A stretch of 38,324 nucleotides of DNA, taken from positions 1 through 38,324 of the forward strand of contig NZ_JAFFPR010000024.1 of assembly GCF_016918735.1 (NCBI RefSeq), read 5' to 3'. The DNA comes from Leptospira abararensis (lineage in GTDB: Bacteria > Spirochaetota > Leptospiria > Leptospirales > Leptospiraceae). Of the stretch, positions 33,845 through 38,324 are shown piece by piece. Both the position numbers and the translations under genes were made by a program. A model generated the notes under the pieces. It was given only the letters and a program-made list of their open reading frames with translations, was not told where the DNA came from and searched no databases. How positions within the stretch are numbered: the stretch's first letter is position 1; each line of letters begins with the position of its first letter.

Positions 33845-34405
33845 TCAAAGGCCCAGCTTTTTCCATCCTTCATGCCCCAATTTCTGTAATGTTTTTCGGT
33901 TGTTTTCAAAAATACTGTCAATATTTGGATGAGAGTCAACAATTCGGCTAATGCTATCTTCACGTAACAGATGCAATATAGGATAAGGGGATCTGCCTAC
34001 AAAATTAGTTATGTCGTTTATAGTTTTATCTGCAAATTGAAATTGGGGATGGAAATTTGCGATTTGGATTGAGCCTTCCAAATTCATTTGCTGAAGTAAA
34101 ACATCCGTATCATCTAAAAAATCATTTTGATCCAGAAAATCGGATAAAACAAAAGGATGGATCAGAAGAGTGGTTTCGGTAGTTAGTGGGTCTGTTGTTA
34201 CTAGATTTTTTAATTCAACTTCGAGTTCAAATAAAAGATCTTTTTTGTTTTCTGCTGCACTTATCACATAACGGATTGTATTTGATTGGAATGTTGGTTT
34301 TGCAAAAGGACAAAGATTGAGTCCAATGACAGATTTCAATATCCATTCTTTTGTTTTGGATTGAATTTCATCTGCGTTTTCTAAAGGGTCTGGCTTAATA
34401 TTCAA
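33845..34405 (-). CDS. DUF1415 family protein
   Basis: A 186-residue cytoplasmic protein matching DUF1415 throughout. It has the family opening W-x-L-K-S-V-I-GLNLCPFAKP (about 21-37, C32), a central LLIHPFVLSDFLDQNDF, then FHPQFQFAD and the closing GRSPYPILHLLREDSI region followed by NNRKTLQKLGHEGW. The function of this widespread family is unknown; the conserved Cys-Pro-Phe and His-Pro-Gln-Phe motifs suggest a metal or redox site. AGGAGA lies eight bases before the ATG. The gene is divergent from the ebo cluster. Confidence 0.88.
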   Translation of the reverse strand: MNIKPDPLENADEIQSKTKEWILKSVIGLNLCPFAKPTFQSNTIRYVISAAENKKDLLFELEVELKNLVTTDPLTTETTLLIHPFVLSDFLDQNDFLDDTDVLLQQMNLEGSIQIANFHPQFQFADKTINDITNFVGRSPYPILHLLREDSISRIVDSHPNIDSIFENNRKTLQKLGHEGWKKLGL

Positions 34406-34609
34406 AGAGTCTCCTTTTTTCTATTCCCGATATTCTGGTTTGTCCATTTTCAAAAACGGGAGGTGGATGTAATCCAAGTTATCGTATCAGATTTGTTCTA
34501 AAAACCATCTTTAAAAATAAATCTATTGGCTCGGGATTCGGCGTTCGAATCAGAATATTTGATTTACGAAGTGAAGCATACACCAGAAGATTTCAAATAT
34601 CAGTTTCTT

Positions 34610-35464
34610 ATGGAAAACATTTCAAAAAATTTCACTCAATTCCTGTTTGAACAGACTACAAATGCGGAACGGAAATGGTTAGAAGATCAGACACAATCAA
34701 ATGCCTTAGATTTAATGACAGCTTTTGTGGCAGCACCGCGTTTTTTATCAAAAAAAAATGTTTTTTATGATTCTCATTTCCATGGAGAATTCATTTCTCA
34801 TTTGCCTGGATTTCAGGTGGATGGATGGAATTTGGTTCGGTTATCGCGTGTTTGGTTATTGCTACATTTAAACGTCGAACCCAAAGAACAATTCATAAAA
34901 AATATAGAAACACTTTTCGATACGGCCGAGTTAAATGAATTGGTTGCATTGTATTCTGCTTTGCCACTTCTTCCTTATCCTTGGGAATGGTTGGCTCGAG
35001 CGACTGATGCTGTTCGTTCCAATATGGGATTTGTATTCGATGCTATTTCTCTAAAGAATCCCTATCCGGAACTTTATTTTCCTGAAGACGCATGGAACCA
35101 ACTTGTATTAAAAACAATTTTTAATGGGAAACCTATTCATTGGATTTACGGGCTTGATAGGCGTAAAAACAAAGATCTATCCATCGCCATAACTGATTTT
35201 ATTAGTGAAAGGTTTGCTGCGGGACGAAAGGTGCCAGCACAAGTTTGGAGACTCCTTGGTTCATTTACGGATGAAACCATTTATCCGAAACTTGTTCTAT
35301 TATTTGCATCTAAGGAAAAGGAAGAAAGGGAAGCGGCAGCACTTGTTTGTTTTGAATCTAAGAATTCACAATTGCGTTCCTTGTTATCAAAATATCCAGA
35401 ATTAGAATTATCGATACAAAATGGAGATTTGGATTGGTCTAAATTAGAATCCATTCCCGAATAA
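34610..35464 (+). CDS. eboA: EboA-like protein, first gene of the Ebo cluster
   Basis: A helical protein of about 284 residues identified as EboA from its sequence character and from the EboB-EboC-EboD genes that follow. Internal landmarks are AFVAAPRFLSKK, GWNLVRLSRVWLLL, LPLLPYPWEWLARATDAVRS, PYPELYFPEDAWNQLVLK and HWIYGLDRRKN; the last two resemble the family core. The frame is open back to a TTG at 34526, adding 28 residues, but the ATG at 34610 gives the usual N-terminus; neither has a good ribosome site. EboA has no known catalytic role. In cyanobacteria the ebo genes are needed to move a scytonemin precursor to the periplasm. Here eboB follows after 7 bases. Confidence 0.82.
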   Translation: MENISKNFTQFLFEQTTNAERKWLEDQTQSNALDLMTAFVAAPRFLSKKNVFYDSHFHGEFISHLPGFQVDGWNLVRLSRVWLLLHLNVEPKEQFIKNIETLFDTAELNELVALYSALPLLPYPWEWLARATDAVRSNMGFVFDAISLKNPYPELYFPEDAWNQLVLKTIFNGKPIHWIYGLDRRKNKDLSIAITDFISERFAAGRKVPAQVWRLLGSFTDETIYPKLVLLFASKEKEEREAAALVCFESKNSQLRSLLSKYPELELSIQNGDLDWSKLESIPE

Positions 35465-35471
35465 AATTTTT

Positions 35472-36497
35472 ATGTGCCAAAATCCAAACGAACATTCAAA
35501 AAACCCATCCCATTTTGAATCCATCCACGCGGAAGAAGAACCAACTCACCGCGACTTATTATGGGAAGACTACCAAAATCTAATCCAAGGAATGAGGTTT
35601 TTTGATCCGCATATCCACATGGTATCAAGAACTACCGACGATTACCAAATGATGGCAAAGGCAGGGATTGTTGCTATCATAGAGCCTGCTTTTTGGGTGG
35701 GACAACCGAGAACGGGCCTTGCTAGTTTTAAAGATTATTATAGTAGTCTTGTTGGTTGGGAACGGTTCCGATCCTCACAATTCGGGATCAAACATTATTG
35801 CACCATGGGATTAAATTCCAGAGAAGCAAATAACGAGCGTCTTGCGGAAGAAGTGATGGGAATTTTACCATTATTTGCTTACAAAGAAGGTGTTGTGGGT
35901 ATTGGAGAGATTGGATTTGACGATCAAACCGCTTTAGAAGAAAAATACTATCGCCTCCAATTGGAACTTGCAAAAAAAGCAAAATTACCTGTTCAAATTC
36001 ATACACCTCATCGCGATAAAAAAAGAGGAACTGAAAGGAGTATGTCGATTGCTTTGGAACATGGACTTGATCCTTCTTTCGTTGTTGTGGATCATAATAA
36101 TGAAGAAACCGTGAAATCAGTGTTAGATCAAGGTTTTTGGGCGGCCTTTACTATATACCCATTTACGAAAATGGGAAATGAAAGGATGGTTGCTGTTGTC
36201 GAAAAATATGGATCAGAAAGGATTATGGTAAATTCAAGTGCCGATTGGGGAATCTCAGATCCCCTTGCCATTCCCAAAACAGCAGCCCTTATGAAACAAA
36301 GAGGGATTCCTATGGAAGTAATTCGAATGGTCACTTATCAGAATGCAATTGATGCTTTTGCGAAAAGTGGCCAGATTGATGTGTCTGACTTTGAAATAGA
36401 ATCGCAACCTGATCCTAACGCAAAATTTCATGGTAACTCAATCCTTCGTGGTGGCCAACAACCAGTAATCAATAAAAATTCCTTACTGATTCAATAG
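35472..36497 (+). CDS. eboB: EboB-like TatD-type metal-dependent hydrolase
   Basis: A 341-residue amidohydrolase-fold protein. MRFFDPHIHMVSRTTDDYQ (41-59, with D45, H47, H49) is the metal-binding start characteristic of EboB. Further ligands appear in GIGEIGFDD (E), VQIHTPH (H), VVVDHNNEE (H) and SSADWG (D). About 40 residues precede the conserved core and include two Glu/His-rich stretches; they may be an extension, since the next ATG at 35592 has AAGGA directly against it and so is a poor start. The protein is cytosolic. The substrate in the pathway is unknown. It starts 7 bases after eboA, and eboC's ATG follows its stop codon without a gap, so translation is probably coupled. Confidence 0.9.
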   Translation: MCQNPNEHSKNPSHFESIHAEEEPTHRDLLWEDYQNLIQGMRFFDPHIHMVSRTTDDYQMMAKAGIVAIIEPAFWVGQPRTGLASFKDYYSSLVGWERFRSSQFGIKHYCTMGLNSREANNERLAEEVMGILPLFAYKEGVVGIGEIGFDDQTALEEKYYRLQLELAKKAKLPVQIHTPHRDKKRGTERSMSIALEHGLDPSFVVVDHNNEETVKSVLDQGFWAAFTIYPFTKMGNERMVAVVEKYGSERIMVNSSADWGISDPLAIPKTAALMKQRGIPMEVIRMVTYQNAIDAFAKSGQIDVSDFEIESQPDPNAKFHGNSILRGGQQPVINKNSLLIQ

Positions 36498-37364
36498 ATG
36501 AATACAAAAGCCTATCTTACACTCCTTAGGCCCGCCAATCTTATAACCGCCATAGCCGACATTTTTGCTGGTATGGCCATTGTGGGTTTTCTATGGAATG
36601 GTTTTACTCCTATCTTTTTAATTTTATCTACCCTCTGTTTGTATGGTGGTGGGGTAGTTTTAAACGATTATTTTGATTCCTCCATCGATCGAATCGAAAG
36701 ACCGGAACGTCCCATCCCGAGTGGGAAGGTATCGCCAAGATCTGCGTTAGCGTTTGGAAGTTTTCTTCTAGGATTGGGTTTGATCTTTGCCTTTTTGTAT
36801 CAAATACAAAGTGGATGGATTGCAGCTTCGATTACAATATTGGTGCTTACTTACAACCGTTTTGCGAAACACAATTCAATTTTTGGTCCCATAGTGATGG
36901 GAATGTGTCGTGGAGGTAATTTAATCCTTGGAATGAGTCTTGCGACAGTAATACAGTTGGATCAACTTTCTCTTGCGATCCTTCCTGTTTTATACATCGC
37001 CGCTATTACAATGATTAGTCGAGGCGAAGTACATGGTGGGAAAAAAGAACCTTTGGTATTTGCTGGTATTTTGTATCTTACTGTCTTCGTTTTACAATTA
37101 AGTATTTCTTATCATTTGGGAAATTTTTTTCTAACTCTTCCGTTTGTTTTATTTCATTCTGGAGTGATCCTTCCTCCTCTTTTTTTTGCCTTCCAGAAAC
37201 CGATTGGTCCATTGATTGGTAAAGCAGTGAAGATGGGAGTCATTTCACTGATCATTTTGAATGCTTCCTTTGCTGCCAGTTTTGGATTTATTTTTATATC
37301 CATTTTTATCCTTTGTTTATTGCCTCTTTCTTTAGTTTTGGCAAAATACTTTTCTGTTACTTAG
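36498..37364 (+). CDS. eboC: EboC-like UbiA-superfamily prenyltransferase
   Basis: A 288-residue integral membrane protein with eight to nine transmembrane helices. The first Asp-rich motif is N56-D57-x2-D60-x3-D64 (LNDYFDSSIDR), and GRI-type RPERPIPSG follows, as in UbiA enzymes. The second motif is altered: the loop reads SRGEVHGGKKE (about 174-184) instead of a clear DxxxD, a deviation typical of EboC that leaves prenyl transfer uncertain. It may attach a prenyl carrier to a small molecule for export. The start directly abuts the eboB stop codon, and eboD begins 9 bases after its end. Confidence 0.88.
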   Translation: MNTKAYLTLLRPANLITAIADIFAGMAIVGFLWNGFTPIFLILSTLCLYGGGVVLNDYFDSSIDRIERPERPIPSGKVSPRSALAFGSFLLGLGLIFAFLYQIQSGWIAASITILVLTYNRFAKHNSIFGPIVMGMCRGGNLILGMSLATVIQLDQLSLAILPVLYIAAITMISRGEVHGGKKEPLVFAGILYLTVFVLQLSISYHLGNFFLTLPFVLFHSGVILPPLFFAFQKPIGPLIGKAVKMGVISLIILNASFAASFGFIFISIFILCLLPLSLVLAKYFSVT

Positions 37365-37373
37365 TGTTAGATT

Positions 37374-38282
37374 ATGATTGAAAGTTCGTTTTCCCCTCTC
37401 TTTTCTCAGTTTCAAGTGCAATACCGTTATTCGGTTCAATTTACAAAAGGTCTCTTTGATTTAAAAAATCCCTGTTTAGTTGATTTTTTGGCTTCCGAAA
37501 AGAAGGATGGGGATTCTAAAAAAGTTTTGGTGGTTCTTGACCAAGGTTTAGTTACTCATTATCCAAATTTAGTTTCTGAAATTCAAACTTATTTTAAAGA
37601 ACTAATTCCTTTTGTTCGACTAACGGGTGATATAATGGTTATACCTGGTGGCGAAGAGTGTAAAAATAGTCCACAACTTTGGGAATCTTTAGTGAAGGCT
37701 GTGGATGTTCATGGAATCGATCGCCATTCCTATATCATTACGATTGGGGGAGGGGCAATCCTTGATTTAGTTGGGTATGTGGCTGCAGTATCTCACCGCG
37801 GCATTCGATTGATTCGAATTCCTACCACAGTCCTTTCTCAAAACGATTCTGGAGTTGGGGTCAAAAATAGCATTAACTTCCAAGGGAAAAAAAACTTTCT
37901 AGGAACTTTTGCACCACCTATCGCAGTGTTTAATGATCTGTTATTTCTGGAAAGTTTAGAAGAAAGGGACTGGCGATCGGGAATGGCAGAAGCAATCAAA
38001 GTTTCTCTTATCAAAGACAAAGTTTTTTTTGGTTGGATCGAATCTCACGCCCAATCTTTAAAAGACAGAGATTTAGAAACGATGGCTTATTTGGTTCACC
38101 GCTGTGCTGAGTTACATATGGAACATATCGCAAAAGGGGATCCTTTTGAATTTGGTTCTTCACGCCCTTTAGACTTTGGTCATTGGGCAGCTCATAAATT
38201 AGAATATCTAACTGAGTTTTCTTTGCGTCATGGAGAAGCCGTTGCCATTGGGATGATATATGACAAATCCTATTTTTTTTAA
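37374..38282 (+). CDS. eboD: EboD-like 3-dehydroquinate-synthase homolog, disrupted at the window edge
   Basis: The first 294 codons encode a sugar-phosphate-cyclase fold related to AroB: PGGEECKN, the NAD site GGGAILDLVGYVAA, IPTTVLSQNDSGVGVKNSIN, GMAEAIKVSLIKD, and the metal-binding RPLDFGHWAAHKLE and LRHGEAVAIGM. Family members run to nearly 400 residues. After M294 (38253-38255) the frame reads eight unrelated residues and stops. The missing segment is found in order on the opposite strand of the last 75 bases. The open frame as given is therefore an artefact of a junction, or a truly broken gene. EboD homologs with GVGVKN rather than GGKTG probably act on a substrate other than DAHP, so a housekeeping AroB role is unlikely. 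Confidence 0.85.
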   Translation: MIESSFSPLFSQFQVQYRYSVQFTKGLFDLKNPCLVDFLASEKKDGDSKKVLVVLDQGLVTHYPNLVSEIQTYFKELIPFVRLTGDIMVIPGGEECKNSPQLWESLVKAVDVHGIDRHSYIITIGGGAILDLVGYVAAVSHRGIRLIRIPTTVLSQNDSGVGVKNSINFQGKKNFLGTFAPPIAVFNDLLFLESLEERDWRSGMAEAIKVSLIKDKVFFGWIESHAQSLKDRDLETMAYLVHRCAELHMEHIAKGDPFEFGSSRPLDFGHWAAHKLEYLTEFSLRHGEAVAIGMIYDKSYFF

Positions 38283-38324
38283 GAGTTCCAAAATACGGTC
38301 CATATCCTCTTTGGATAAAAAGTT
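38250..38324 (-). other. Inverted continuation of eboD (fold-back junction)
   Basis: Read on the minus strand, this stretch gives 25 codons without a stop, including LSKEDMDRILELLKKIGF and then YHP. This is the block that follows HGEAVAIGM in dehydroquinate-synthase homologs. The shared sequence at the junction is GGGATG (38250-38255), which occurs as CATCCC at the end of the inverted piece. A fold-back read or assembly chimera, or a small hairpin-loop inversion, would give this structure. Confidence 0.8.

Noticed and set aside
34535..34550. tRNA T-loop-like GTTCGAATC
   Set aside because: No acceptor or anticodon stems surround it; it is an isolated coincidence upstream of eboA.
34526..34609. 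TTG start adding 28 residues to EboA
   Set aside because: No ribosome site, and the family N-terminus matches the internal ATG; not fully excluded.
38256..38282. Simple frameshift as the cause of the short EboD
   Set aside because: No plus-strand frame after 38255 gives the expected sequence; the match is on the minus strand, so inversion or a chimera explains it better.

Overview
The window looks like a chromosomal segment from a spirochaete of the genus Leptospira, most likely a saprophytic-clade species. This is inferred from the low-GC DNA, frequent TTG/GTG starts, lipoproteins with loose spirochaetal lipoboxes (LLSILSC, LVLTC, IQFHC, LSNC), and a gene repertoire of large 7TM-DISM kinases, a PAQR/hemolysin III protein, a DUF1415 protein and an alginate-export-type porin. 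No rRNA, tRNA, CRISPR array, phage or intact insertion sequence is visible. Housekeeping genes are nearly absent; this is metabolic and regulatory accessory content.

Layout. 1-2.2 kb: a methyl-accepting chemotaxis receptor behind a long leader. 2.2-4.6 kb: a zinc-less MDR oxidoreductase and an SDR in one operon, facing an HxlR-type regulator across two matched palindromes. 4.7-8.7 kb: a nucleoside 2-deoxyribosyltransferase and a 1074-residue receptor that joins sensor, histidine kinase, receiver and PP2C phosphatase. 8.9-14.3 kb: a membrane-anchored alanine-racemase-fold protein, a PHB-depolymerase-like esterase lipoprotein, a luciferase-like flavin monooxygenase, and an AraC regulator followed by an NmrA-like protein.

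14.3-25.9 kb is the most coherent block. A GH5 endoglycoceramidase-like lipoprotein and a neutral ceramidase lipoprotein are transcribed divergently from a 0.4-kb region carrying two copies of a 29-30 bp palindrome-containing repeat, and a TetR regulator lies just downstream. After a beta-helix lipoprotein come a second TetR, two matched TTACC-N3-GGTAA operators, and an operon of 2,4-dienoyl-CoA reductase plus a large acyl-CoA dehydrogenase. Read together, this suggests stepwise breakdown of external glycosphingolipid: glycan removal, then ceramide hydrolysis, then beta-oxidation of the released fatty acid. The link between the surface enzymes and the beta-oxidation operon is inference.

25.9-34.4 kb: a class-C beta-lactamase-fold hydrolase, a small EF-hand protein followed by a strongly folded ~130-bp intergenic element, a PAQR protein, a Cys-rich secreted protein, an MDR oxidoreductase with a divergent TetR whose operator sits inside the promoter, a lipoprotein of unknown function, an alginate-export-type outer membrane barrel and a DUF1415 protein. 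34.6-38.3 kb: eboA-eboB-eboC-eboD, the start of the conserved Ebo metabolite-trafficking cluster.

The right edge is abnormal. eboD stays in register up to about 38255, and the last 75 bases encode the expected next part of the protein on the opposite strand. This is either a fold-back chimera or a small inversion.
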